Shown: positions 1 through 5,865 of the stretch, piece after piece
Layout of the letters: each line of letters starts with the position of its first letter
Numbering within the stretch: position 1 is the first letter of the stretch
From: JBCBTJ01 sp964597685
Lineage (GTDB): Bacteria > Pseudomonadota > Alphaproteobacteria > Caulobacterales > Hyphomonadaceae
NCBI GenBank assembly: GCA_964597685.1
Contig: CAZQZC010000125.1
Location: forward strand, 1-8,072
Direction of reading: 5' to 3'
DNA: 8,072 bases
Position numbers and translations under genes: made by a program
Notes under the pieces: generated by a model
What the model saw: the letters and a program-made list of their open reading frames with translations, nothing else
What the model was told of the DNA's origin: nothing
Databases searched by the model: none

Positions 1-545
1 AGCTGTGGAGCCAGACCCGCGGCATCTTCGTCTATGACGAGGTCACGCCCGAGGTCTATCCGAAGCAGATCGCCTTCACCGTCATCCCCCATGGCGGGGA
101 TTTCCTGGAGGACGGCTACACGACGGAAGAGCGCAAGATCATCATCGAGGTGCAGAAGATCCTGGACCCAGATATCCGGGTCAGCGCCACCTCTGTCCGC
201 GTACCGGTCTTTGTGGGCCATTCGGAAGCGGTGCACATCGAGTTTGAAGATCCCATCACGCCGGGCTCCGCGCGCAAGATCCTGCGGGAAAGTCCGGGCG
301 TCATGCTCGTCGACGACCCGAGCGACGAGCTTTACATCACCCCGGTGGAATGCGTCGGAGAATGGGCGACCTATGTCTCCCGCGTGCGCCGGGATCCGTC
401 GGTCGAGAACGGGATCGCCCTGTGGGTCGTCTCCGACAATCTCCGCAAGGGCGCAGCGCTGAATGCCGTTCAGATCGCCGAAGAATTGCTCAACCGCGGC
501 GTTCTAAGGCCCGAGAAGCTGCCCACGCCGGCCGCCTCGGACTGA
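1..545 (+). CDS. asd: Aspartate-semialdehyde dehydrogenase, C-terminal part (5' end outside window)
   Basis: The frame opens at base 3 and gives 180 residues ending in TGA at 543-545; the N-terminal NADP-binding half and the active-site cysteine lie off the left edge. The enzyme reduces L-aspartyl-4-phosphate to aspartate semialdehyde in the cytoplasm, the branch point to lysine/diaminopimelate, threonine and methionine. What is visible is the catalytic/dimerisation domain: AFTVIPH at visible residues 24-30, then SATSVRVPVFVGHSEA at 61-76 holding the substrate-binding Arg (66) and the catalytic His (73) of the family, then PSVENG and the very typical SDNLRKGAALNAVQIAE near the C terminus. Family members usually have Cys where this one has Ser (64) in SATSVRVP; that position is not catalytic. 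No U-tract terminator follows in the 195-base gap to the next gene; only short GC hairpins are there. Confidence 0.96.
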   Translation, partial: LWSQTRGIFVYDEVTPEVYPKQIAFTVIPHGGDFLEDGYTTEERKIIIEVQKILDPDIRVSATSVRVPVFVGHSEAVHIEFEDPITPGSARKILRESPGVMLVDDPSDELYITPVECVGEWATYVSRVRRDPSVENGIALWVVSDNLRKGAALNAVQIAEELLNRGVLRPEKLPTPAASD

Positions 546-728
546 GCGCGTCGCGCGCCGTCACGGAGGGTAAACTCCGAGTGAGACCTGCTGACACCGC
601 CTCGACTCCGCCCCATTTGCGGACTTGAAAGGCGCGGTCCGGACGGGGTCTCCCGGTCGGGCGAGCGTCCTTCAATTCGTTCGGGGCGCTAACGCAGGCT
701 TATGGGACCACGCCCCGGTCCAAGGAAT

Positions 729-734
729 GAGGAG
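729..734 (+). promoter_or_regulatory. Ribosome binding site fixing the start of the YHS-domain gene
   Basis: GAGGAG lies 6 bases before the ATG at 741. It rules out the in-frame ATG at 702, which would put the site inside the coding region and hide the signal peptide behind a charged extension. Confidence 0.8.
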
Positions 735-740
735 CAATCC

Positions 741-1259
741 ATGCGCAAACTGTTTGCAGCCATCGTCGCCATGTTCGCGGCGGTCGCACTCGCCACGCCG
801 GCCAGCGCCCAGCTGTTCGGCGGCAAGAAAGACTTCATCTACGAAAAAGGCGGTTACGCCATCAACGGCCACGACACCGTCGCCTATTGGGATCTCGACG
901 CCAACGATCTGAAAGACAACGGCCTGCCGAATCCGAAAGCGGTCAAAGGCGATCCGCAATTCTCGCACGATTGGAACGGCGCCACCTGGATCTTCGCGTC
1001 GGCTGAGAACCGCGACAAGTTCGCCGCCGATCCTGAGCGTTATGCGCCGCAATACAACGGCTACTGCGCCTACGCCGCCGCCAAAGGCAACCTCGCCCGC
1101 ACCGACGCCAACGCCTGGCGCGTGATCGACGGCAAGCTGTACCTGAACTTCAACTCGTCGATCCAACGCAAGTGGGTCAAAGACATTCCGGGCCACATCC
1201 AAGACGCCAATAGCAATTGGAGCAATCTGAGCACCAAGCTCGCCGCCCCGGCCGCTTAA
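741..1259 (+). CDS. Exported YHS-domain protein
   Basis: A 172-residue protein with a clear Sec signal peptide: MRK, a hydrophobic Ala/Val/Phe stretch, and a cleavage site after ASA (residue 23). The mature part matches the stand-alone exported YHS family: GGYAINGHDTVAYW at 37-50, FSHDWNGATWIFASAENRDKFAADPERYAPQYNGYCAYAAAKG at about 74-116, and DGKLYLNFN followed by a Trp-rich tail. The Cys in GYCA (109) is the only cysteine of the protein and sits at the conserved YHS position; in other YHS proteins this site has been linked to metal binding, but for the exported single-domain form the role is unknown. Likely periplasmic. It has its own ribosome site and its own terminator, so it is probably monocistronic. 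The family call is firm and the function is not known. Confidence 0.9.
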   Translation: MRKLFAAIVAMFAAVALATPASAQLFGGKKDFIYEKGGYAINGHDTVAYWDLDANDLKDNGLPNPKAVKGDPQFSHDWNGATWIFASAENRDKFAADPERYAPQYNGYCAYAAAKGNLARTDANAWRVIDGKLYLNFNSSIQRKWVKDIPGHIQDANSNWSNLSTKLAAPAA

Positions 1260-1281
1260 GCGTCCGCCGCGATCTTCAAAG

Positions 1282-1312
1282 AAACGCGCTGGCCTCGGCC
1301 GGCGCGTTTTTT
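1282..1312 (+). terminator. Intrinsic terminator after the YHS-domain gene
   Basis: AAACGCGC (1282-1289) pairs perfectly with GCGCGTTT (1302-1309). A T-G wobble and an inner GGC/GCC pair around a CTCG loop (1294-1297) extend the stem. The stem runs into six T (1307-1312), then CGTTCTTT. It begins 22 bases after the stop codon. The A-run at its left foot is short, so activity is mainly for the plus strand. Confidence 0.92.
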
Positions 1313-1414
1313 CGTTCTTTCAACAGGTTCGCCGATCCCGCTCTAGCCACGCGCGCCAATACGAACCATATCGGCGCGGCGCGTCGCCCAGATTCCCACG
1401 GAGCAATCGTAAGA

Positions 1415-2308
1415 ATGGATGCGAACATCCGCATGGGCTTCTTCGCCGGACTTGGGGCCTACGTGCTCTGGGGCCTGTTGCCGCTGTACTTCAAAACGCT
1501 CGGTCATGTTCCGCCAGATCTCATGTTGGCGCACAGAATCCTTTGGTCGGCTCCAACCGGGATTCTGTTGGTCGTGGCCGCCGCCCGCTGGCGCGACCTC
1601 GCCCAAGCGCTCACGTTGCGACGCATTGGCTGGCTCGGGATTTCCGCAACCCTGATCGGGGTGAATTGGCTCGTTTACATTTGGGCCGTCGGCCAAGAGC
1701 GGGTGATGGAGGCGAGCCTTGGCTATTACATCAACCCGCTGGTCAATGTGATTATCGGCGCGCTGTTCTTGTCTGAAAAACTACGCGCGCAGCAATGGGC
1801 TGCAATCGGGATCGCAGCGCTTGGCGTCGCAATCATGACGGCCGGCCTGGGCCGCTTGCCTTGGGTGGCCCTGGTCCTGTGCATCTCGTTCGCTCTCTAT
1901 TCCCTGATCCGAAAGCGCGTCGCAATCGACGGGCGCGGCGGCTGCTTGGTCGAAGCGGCGATCCTATTTCCGCTCGCGGCGGTGTGGATGACCCAGTTCG
2001 CCAGTGCGGGCGGCGGCGTATGGGCACGGGGCGAGTGGGATATCGCCCTCCTTGTCGCCGCCGGCCCGATCACGGCCGCGCCCCTGATCTTCTTCGCCGT
2101 GGCGGCGAAACGCCTGCGCCTGTCCACACTTGGCATGATGCAGTACCTTGGACCAACTCTCCAATTTCTCATCGCCCTAGCCTTCGGCGAAACCTTCGGC
2201 TGGACGCAAGCGGCCGCGTTTGCCTGCATTTGGATCGCGCTTGCTTTGTTCACGGCCGATGGGCTCGTCCAATCCCGACACTTCAAAACACAAGCGGCCG
2301 CCGCATAA
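1415..2308 (+). CDS. rarD: RarD-type EamA family transporter (drug/metabolite transporter superfamily)
   Basis: A 297-residue polytopic inner-membrane protein of the length usual for RarD (about 290-300). The N terminus GFFAGLGAYVLWGLLPLYFKTLGHVPPDLMLAHRILWS is diagnostic for the subfamily, as are NWLVYIWAVGQERVMEASLGYYINPLVNVIIG and, in the second repeat, SLIRKRVAID and the STLGMMQYLGPTLQFLIA segment. About ten hydrophobic helices in two EamA repeats can be followed. Substrates are not settled for this subfamily; early work tied the name to chloramphenicol resistance in Pseudomonas. The ATG at 1415 is preferred because it gives the family N terminus; GGAG at 1400-1403 is 11 bases upstream, a long spacing. 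An ATG at 1433 is the alternative. The frame stays open further upstream to 1217, but that would run through the preceding terminator. Confidence 0.93.
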   Translation: MDANIRMGFFAGLGAYVLWGLLPLYFKTLGHVPPDLMLAHRILWSAPTGILLVVAAARWRDLAQALTLRRIGWLGISATLIGVNWLVYIWAVGQERVMEASLGYYINPLVNVIIGALFLSEKLRAQQWAAIGIAALGVAIMTAGLGRLPWVALVLCISFALYSLIRKRVAIDGRGGCLVEAAILFPLAAVWMTQFASAGGGVWARGEWDIALLVAAGPITAAPLIFFAVAAKRLRLSTLGMMQYLGPTLQFLIALAFGETFGWTQAAAFACIWIALALFTADGLVQSRHFKTQAAAA

Positions 2309-2339
2309 AAAACCCCGGCCTTGAGATCAAGGACCGGGG
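2307..2339 (-). terminator. Minus-strand intrinsic terminator between rarD and the phosphatase gene
   Basis: CCCCGG (2313-2318) and CCTTGA (2319-2324) pair with TCAAGG (2327-2332) and CCGGGG (2334-2339), with one bulged A (2333) and a 2-base gap at the tip, so the outermost CCTTGA pairs must open to make a loop. On the plus strand the stem is preceded by six A (2307-2312) and followed by G rather than T. Only the minus-strand transcript therefore gets stem plus U6. The A-run starts inside the rarD stop codon. The nearest minus-strand gene that could use it is the serine hydrolase ending at 3118, about 780 bases away across the phosphatase gene. On the plus strand the hairpin could only pause RNA polymerase or shape the leader. 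Confidence 0.7.
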
Positions 2340-2345
2340 GGGGAC

Positions 2346-2349
2346 AGGA
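2346..2349 (+). promoter_or_regulatory. Ribosome binding site of the 16-codon leader ORF
   Basis: AGGA stands 7 bases before the ATG at 2357, a good spacing. No comparable site precedes the phosphatase ATG at 2404 or its in-frame GTG at 2392, so this is the only obvious ribosome entry point in the leader. Confidence 0.45.
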
Positions 2350-2356
2350 TTGCACG

Positions 2357-2407
2357 ATGAAAAAATACTCGTCTGAAATGAAGCAAATGCTGTGCCAATC
2401 ACCATGA
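2357..2407 (+). CDS. Possible 16-residue leader peptide overlapping the phosphatase start
   Basis: A short ORF encoding MKKYSSEMKQMLCQSP, with stop TGA at 2405-2407. The stop overlaps the phosphatase start in an ATGA arrangement (2404-2407), the classic geometry for translational coupling by re-initiating ribosomes. It has an AGGA site at good spacing, while the downstream gene has none. The peptide is short, basic at its N terminus, and has no run of one amino acid that would mark an attenuator. I do not recognise it. It may be only a ribosome loading device, or chance; the coding call rests on position and ribosome site alone. Confidence 0.35.
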   Translation: MKKYSSEMKQMLCQSP

Positions 2408-3114
2408 GCGATCGAGTTTACTATGCCATTGGGGACGTACACGGCGAAGCTGATCGGCTTCGCGCGCTCCACAGGCATATCAAGGACGTTCACGCGAGAG
2501 AGCACGCCGGCGCGCCTATGACCTTGGTTCACCTGGGCGACATTATCGACCGCGGACCAGACCCGTGCGCTGCAGTGGACGCGATCTTGGCGCTGGAAGC
2601 CGAGGCCGACGGTCGCGATGATATCGAAATCGTCACGCTTCTCGGAAACCACGAACGCATGCTTTTGGATGCTCAGGAAACACCCGAGGATTCTCGCGAG
2701 CTGTGGCTGTTCAATGGCGGCGATGCAACCGAGGAAAGTTACAACCGCGTCGGCCGCGGCCCGGTCGATCCGGCGCACGTCGCCTGGATGGATCGGCTCC
2801 CCTCGATCAAAATCGACCAGGACGCGCGTCTCATTTTTGTACACGCAGGGGTTTCAGCTACCGATTTCCCGAACGAGAACATAGAGACCTATCTCTGGAC
2901 CCGAAGGCGGAGCTTCTTCCAAACCGAAGACTGGAGCGCGCCGGCGCTTGAAGGCATGACGGTCGTTCACGGCCACACGCCCACCGCCAACAATGAACCC
3001 GACATCGCCGGCGACGGTCGCCGTATCAACATCGATACGGGCGCGGTTTATGGCGGGCCCTTAACAGCGCTGGTCCTGGCCCCGGGCGCTGAACCCACGT
3101 TCTTTTTCGTCTGA
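2404..3114 (+). CDS. Metallophosphatase of the PPP family (ApaH/PrpE/serine-threonine phosphatase type)
   Basis: A 236-residue cytoplasmic protein with the whole set of PPP-family metal-binding motifs in order: GDVHG (10-14), GDIIDRGPD (45-53), GNHE (81-84), HAG (147-149) and GHT (190-192). These bind two metal ions and hydrolyse phosphoester bonds. Relatives act either on diadenosine polyphosphates (ApaH, PrpE) or on phosphoserine/threonine proteins; motifs alone do not decide between them, so no symbol is given. The ATG at 2404 puts GDVHG at residue 10, as is usual. An in-frame GTG at 2392 would add four residues. There is no visible ribosome site of its own; see the 16-codon ORF that overlaps the start. 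The gene ends 3 bases from the stop of the convergent serine hydrolase gene. Confidence 0.92.
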   Translation: MSDRVYYAIGDVHGEADRLRALHRHIKDVHAREHAGAPMTLVHLGDIIDRGPDPCAAVDAILALEAEADGRDDIEIVTLLGNHERMLLDAQETPEDSRELWLFNGGDATEESYNRVGRGPVDPAHVAWMDRLPSIKIDQDARLIFVHAGVSATDFPNENIETYLWTRRRSFFQTEDWSAPALEGMTVVHGHTPTANNEPDIAGDGRRINIDTGAVYGGPLTALVLAPGAEPTFFFV

Positions 3115-3117
3115 CGG

Positions 3118-4230
3118 TCACAAGCAATCGTACAACGCGTCGATCAGGCGGCTTGCGCGCGGATCGCCCATCAGTTTGTTGGATTGCCGGTTCATGACGT
3201 AAGCGGCGGACAGGCCGCGGTCGGGATCTCCGAACGCCATCGATCCGCCCCAGCCGGAATGCCCCAACGTATCGGTATTGGGGCCGAAGATCTGATTGTT
3301 GTTCCGAAACACGCCGGCGGCGAAGTCCATCTCGAAGGGGACAACCCGGTCTTCGCCCAAACACCGCCTGCGGGTCAGCTCGCGGAACGTTTCCGGCCGC
3401 AAAATTCCAGCACCCCGCTGAGCATAGATCTGATAGAGCCGGGCGACTGACAAGGCGCCGCCATGGCCGTTGGCGGAGGGGATCTCGATCTCGCGCCAAA
3501 TGGCGCCCCCCCGGTTCGGCGCCGCCCATTTTGTCAGAAACGCGGCGCGCTTGAAATCGTTCAGTTCACCGAGGTCCGGCAAGGCTTTGGGGCGCAACAT
3601 GTCAGCGCAGCGATCATGCTCTGACGCGGGTAATCCGATGTGAAAGTCGATGTCGGCGGGCCCGCAGACCTCCTCGCGGAGGACCGAGCCGAGCGTGCGG
3701 CCCGATAGACGCCGCGCCAATTCTCCAACCAGATACCCCCAAGTCAGCGGATGATAGCCGGAGCCTTCGCCTGGCGGCCACATGGGCGGCTCTTCGGCCA
3801 GACGAGCGGCCATCGCCGGCGGGTCCAGCCATAAGTCCGGATCGATGGGATCGCGAAATCCCGGCAGGCCGGCCTGGTGAGACAGCATCTGGCCGATCGT
3901 GATCGCTTGCTTCCCGCGCGCCGCGAAATCAGGCCACAGCGCCGATACAGGGGTCTCATAGTCCGCGTCGTGGCGTTCGAGCAGCGACGCCATAACAAGC
4001 GCAGCAACGCCCTTCGTGGTGGAGAAAACGGGAGCCAGCGTGTCCGGACCCCACGGACGCTGTCCGGCTCTGTCCGCCCAGCCGCCCACAAGATCGACGA
4101 CGGCCTCGCCGTCCAAGATTGCGGCAAAGCCGGCGCCCTGCTCCGCACCGCCTGCAAAGTTTGCTTCGAACGCTGCGCGCACCGCGTCGAAACCCGGCGC
4201 AACATGGCCCGAGACTGGCGTCTCAGCCAT
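3118..4230 (-). CDS. Serine hydrolase of the class C beta-lactamase/esterase fold
   Basis: A 370-residue protein of the EstB-like carboxylesterase/beta-lactamase family. STTK at 70-73 gives the nucleophilic Ser and general-base Lys. Tyr 159 in GSGYHPLTWG is the likely catalytic Tyr, in the position of YxN of class C beta-lactamases. HSGWGGS at 324-330 replaces the KTG box, which is typical of the esterase branch rather than true beta-lactamases. There is no signal peptide, so it is probably cytoplasmic, which also argues against beta-lactam resistance. The ATG at 4230 is chosen because GAGGGG (4235-4240) precedes it by 4 bases. The frame is open to 4317, but that extension lacks family similarity. 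Its start overlaps the last 8 bases of the upstream YbjN-like gene (ATGGCTGA), so the two are probably co-transcribed and coupled. The natural substrate cannot be told. Confidence 0.91.
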   Translation of the reverse strand: MAETPVSGHVAPGFDAVRAAFEANFAGGAEQGAGFAAILDGEAVVDLVGGWADRAGQRPWGPDTLAPVFSTTKGVAALVMASLLERHDADYETPVSALWPDFAARGKQAITIGQMLSHQAGLPGFRDPIDPDLWLDPPAMAARLAEEPPMWPPGEGSGYHPLTWGYLVGELARRLSGRTLGSVLREEVCGPADIDFHIGLPASEHDRCADMLRPKALPDLGELNDFKRAAFLTKWAAPNRGGAIWREIEIPSANGHGGALSVARLYQIYAQRGAGILRPETFRELTRRRCLGEDRVVPFEMDFAAGVFRNNNQIFGPNTDTLGHSGWGGSMAFGDPDRGLSAAYVMNRQSNKLMGDPRASRLIDALYDCL

Positions 4231-4714
4231 CGGACCCCTCGCCCAGCACATCATCGGAAACCACGGCGAGCACCGTCCGCCAGACCTCCACGTCGCGGGC
4301 GGCGAAGCGGTTCTCATCGCTTAGTTCGACCACGAGATCGACACCGAGCGCCGCGCCGCCAAGCGCGGAATCCTCTTCGATCACGTAGACCCGCCCGAAT
4401 GGATAGAATTCATTGAATTGGCTGGCGATCGCGTAATCCTCAAGCGTGGCGCCGCCTTCAAGGCCGGCAAACGTGAAGAACACGGCCAGGTCGCAACCGC
4501 GTCGGTCGCAGCCAGACAGGCTGAGGGTGAAGTCGACGTCGTCGATCGTCGCGTCGAAGAATTGAGAGGTTTCATCGGCGCTCTTTGTTTGCGCATTGAC
4601 GATCGCCCCCGCCGTCTGCAGCGCCTGGCGGGCTGAAATCGGCGAAACGGGCTCAGCCGCCGCACTTGCGGCGAACATGGCGGCGAAACAGGCGAGTGCG
4701 GCTTGGCTCTTCAT
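4223..4714 (-). CDS. Exported YbjN-domain-like protein
   Basis: A 163-residue protein beginning with a signal peptide (MKSQ, hydrophobic Ala-rich core, probable cleavage after residue 20 in SAAAEP). The mature part has the YbjN layout: a predicted strand-rich segment with FTLSLSGCDRRGCDLAVFF (62-80), then an acidic region, NEFYPFGRVYVIEED, and a strand LGVDLVVEL before a C-terminal helix. YbjN in E. coli is a cytoplasmic protein linked to motility and stress; exported relatives are common in alphaproteobacteria and have no known function. Cys 69 and Cys 74 bracket a tight turn and could form a disulfide in the periplasm. There is no good ribosome site before the ATG. It is the first gene of a two-gene unit with the serine hydrolase. 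The YbjN match comes from recognising the pattern and is less sure than the export signal. Confidence 0.75.
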   Translation of the reverse strand: MKSQAALACFAAMFAASAAAEPVSPISARQALQTAGAIVNAQTKSADETSQFFDATIDDVDFTLSLSGCDRRGCDLAVFFTFAGLEGGATLEDYAIASQFNEFYPFGRVYVIEEDSALGGAALGVDLVVELSDENRFAARDVEVWRTVLAVVSDDVLGEGSDG

Positions 4715-4770
4715 ATCAGCTGCTTAACTGGCGCGGACCGCGAAGCAAATGCCCTGGCGCAGCGCCGGCT

Positions 4771-4784
4771 CTCACGATTGTGAG
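4771..4784. promoter_or_regulatory. Perfect inverted repeat in the divergent YbjN-like/DUF302 intergenic region
   Basis: CTCAC-GATT-GTGAG, a dyad with 5-base arms and a 4-base centre, lies 57 bases before the minus-strand start at 4714 and 72 bases before the plus-strand start at 4856. Size and position suit an operator for a dimeric regulator acting on one or both genes. No sigma-factor hexamers could be placed with confidence, and no regulator gene is nearby, so this is a candidate only. Confidence 0.3.
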
Positions 4785-4855
4785 GTGGCGAAGCCTCCCG
4801 GCGACGTCAGCCGCCGCTATGTGCCATGACATCGACGAACGGGGACCTTCCACCC

Positions 4856-5347
4856 ATGAAGCACGCACTCGCCACAGGATTGATCGCCATGACCGCCATT
4901 ACCGGCTGCGCCACCACCGACGCCCAACCAGCGGCCGCCCAGGCCGCAACGGCGCCGGCCCGAAACATTGTCCGCTCCACGTCGGACTTCGCCAGTACGG
5001 ACGCTCGGCTGAAAGCGGCGATTGAGAGCCGCGGCCTCACCCTGTTCACGATTGTCGACCATGCCGCCGGCGCGGCGACCATCGATCTAACGCTCGCGCC
5101 GACCAAGCTCTATATCTTCGGCAATCCGCGCGCCGGAACGCCGCTGATGCAAGCGAACCAAGCGATCGGCCTCGATCTGCCGCTGAAAGCGCTGGTTTAC
5201 GAAACGGACGAGGGCGTCTTTGTCGCCACGCCGAACATCGACGCGCTGACCGCCGAATACGGGATCGACGGCCTCGCCCAACTCAAGACGAATGTCGGCA
5301 ATGCGCTCGGCGGAATTGCAGCGGAGGCTGCGGGGACAGCCGGCTAA
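4856..5347 (+). CDS. DUF302-domain lipoprotein
   Basis: A 163-residue protein with a lipoprotein signal: MKH, a hydrophobic stretch, and lipobox ITGC with the lipidated Cys at 18. The residue after Cys is Ala, not Asp, which by the E. coli Lol rule points to the outer membrane. A short Ala/Gln/Pro-rich linker follows, then a DUF302 domain covering most of the rest. Its typical parts are GLTLFTIVDHAAGA, the TKLYIFGNPRAGTPLM block, LDLPLKALVYE and a C-terminal helix. The DUF302 fold is known from structures, but no activity is established. The ATG at 4856 is preferred over the in-frame ATG at 4826 because it gives a proper lipoprotein signal; GGGGA at 4841-4845 is a loosely spaced ribosome site. 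The stop codon overlaps that of the convergent acetyltransferase gene. Confidence 0.87.
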   Translation: MKHALATGLIAMTAITGCATTDAQPAAAQAATAPARNIVRSTSDFASTDARLKAAIESRGLTLFTIVDHAAGAATIDLTLAPTKLYIFGNPRAGTPLMQANQAIGLDLPLKALVYETDEGVFVATPNIDALTAEYGIDGLAQLKTNVGNALGGIAAEAAGTAG

Positions 5348-5817
5348 AGCCGTTTTTCCATCTCGAAACGGTCGAAGCGTTCAACCCCGATCTCGACCGT
5401 TTCGGGCCGCACGACATGATAGCCGACGGCCTCATAAGCGGGCCGCGCGTGCAGGCTGGCATGGGTTCTGAGCGATCTGACGCCCGCGGCCGCGGCCTCG
5501 TCTTCAAGCGGCTGGTACAGGCGACGGAACAGACCTCGCCCGCGGCAGGCCGGCAGGATGTAGGCGAAGTCTGAATATCCTGTCCCATCCAAGGTGACGA
5601 AGCCCGCCAATCCGCCGCCACGCATCTCTGCGGTCATAACCTCGCCGGCGAACAGGCGCTTTTCCCAGGCCTCGCCAGCTGGCGGCTGCGGCGCCCAGGC
5701 GGTTCGCTGCGCCGCCGTGTACGCCGTCGCCCCGTCCCGCACGGCGTGAAAGAACACTTCGCCCAGCGCGTCGGCTTCGGCGCGCCGGGCTTTTCGGATA
5801 TAGACTTCGACGGACAT
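5344..5817 (-). CDS. GNAT family N-acetyltransferase
   Basis: A 157-residue single-domain protein of normal GNAT length. The acetyl-CoA pyrophosphate-binding loop is in PACRGRGLFRRLYQ (89-102), directly after a strand SDFAYILP. The following helix and the SLHARPAYEAVGYHVV segment (121-136), the usual late GNAT motif in which a Tyr lies near the thiol of CoA, complete the fold. The acceptor cannot be inferred; relatives act on small amines or protein N termini. The start at 5817 has no clear ribosome site: GCCCGCC sits directly before the ATG. The gene is divergent from the lyase gene, with 48 bases between starts, and its TAG overlaps the DUF302 gene's TAA. Confidence 0.9.
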   Translation of the reverse strand: MSVEVYIRKARRAEADALGEVFFHAVRDGATAYTAAQRTAWAPQPPAGEAWEKRLFAGEVMTAEMRGGGLAGFVTLDGTGYSDFAYILPACRGRGLFRRLYQPLEDEAAAAGVRSLRTHASLHARPAYEAVGYHVVRPETVEIGVERFDRFEMEKRL

Positions 5818-5864
5818 GGCGGGCAGGATTCCCAGAGTTTGACACCCCTAAGCGAGAGCCCGCC
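5818..5864. repeat. Symmetric inverted repeat spanning the GNAT/lyase divergent spacer
   Basis: GGCGGGC (5818-5824) and GCCCGCC (5858-5864) are exact reverse complements. They lie at the two ends of a 48-base divergent spacer, so each of the two start codons is preceded, directly or with one extra C, by GCCCGCC. The 33 bases between them are asymmetric and contain TTGACA (5839-5844), for which no matching -10 box is seen. The arms could be a looped operator or a GC-rich coincidence. Confidence 0.4.
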
Positions 5865-5865
5865 C

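Noticed and set aside
564..579. CGGAG/CTCCG hairpin after asd as a terminator
   Set aside because: It has only a 5-base stem with a 6-base loop and no T-run after it on either strand; too weak to call.
705..721. GGACC/GGTCC hairpin just before the YHS gene ribosome site, as a regulatory element
   Set aside because: A 5-base stem in GC-rich sequence, with no further structure or known riboswitch features around it.
672..1202. Open frame on the minus strand (176 codons) opposite the YHS-domain gene
   Set aside because: Its translation is low-complexity Val/Gly/Ala/Arg sequence without motifs, a typical mirror of a GC-rich coding region, and the plus-strand gene is well supported.
1897..2844. 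Long open frame on the minus strand (315 codons) across the end of rarD and most of the phosphatase gene
   Set aside because: It lies opposite two well-recognised genes, has no recognisable domain, and crosses the hairpin at 2313-2339. Long antisense frames are expected in GC-rich DNA.
3118..4230. A beta-lactam resistance gene
   Set aside because: The fold is shared, but HSGWGGS in place of KTG and the lack of a signal peptide fit the esterase-like branch, so a resistance role is not supported.
5839..5844. TTGACA as a -35 promoter element for the lyase gene
   Set aside because: At standard spacing the -10 position would fall on the start codon region and has no TATAAT-like sequence.
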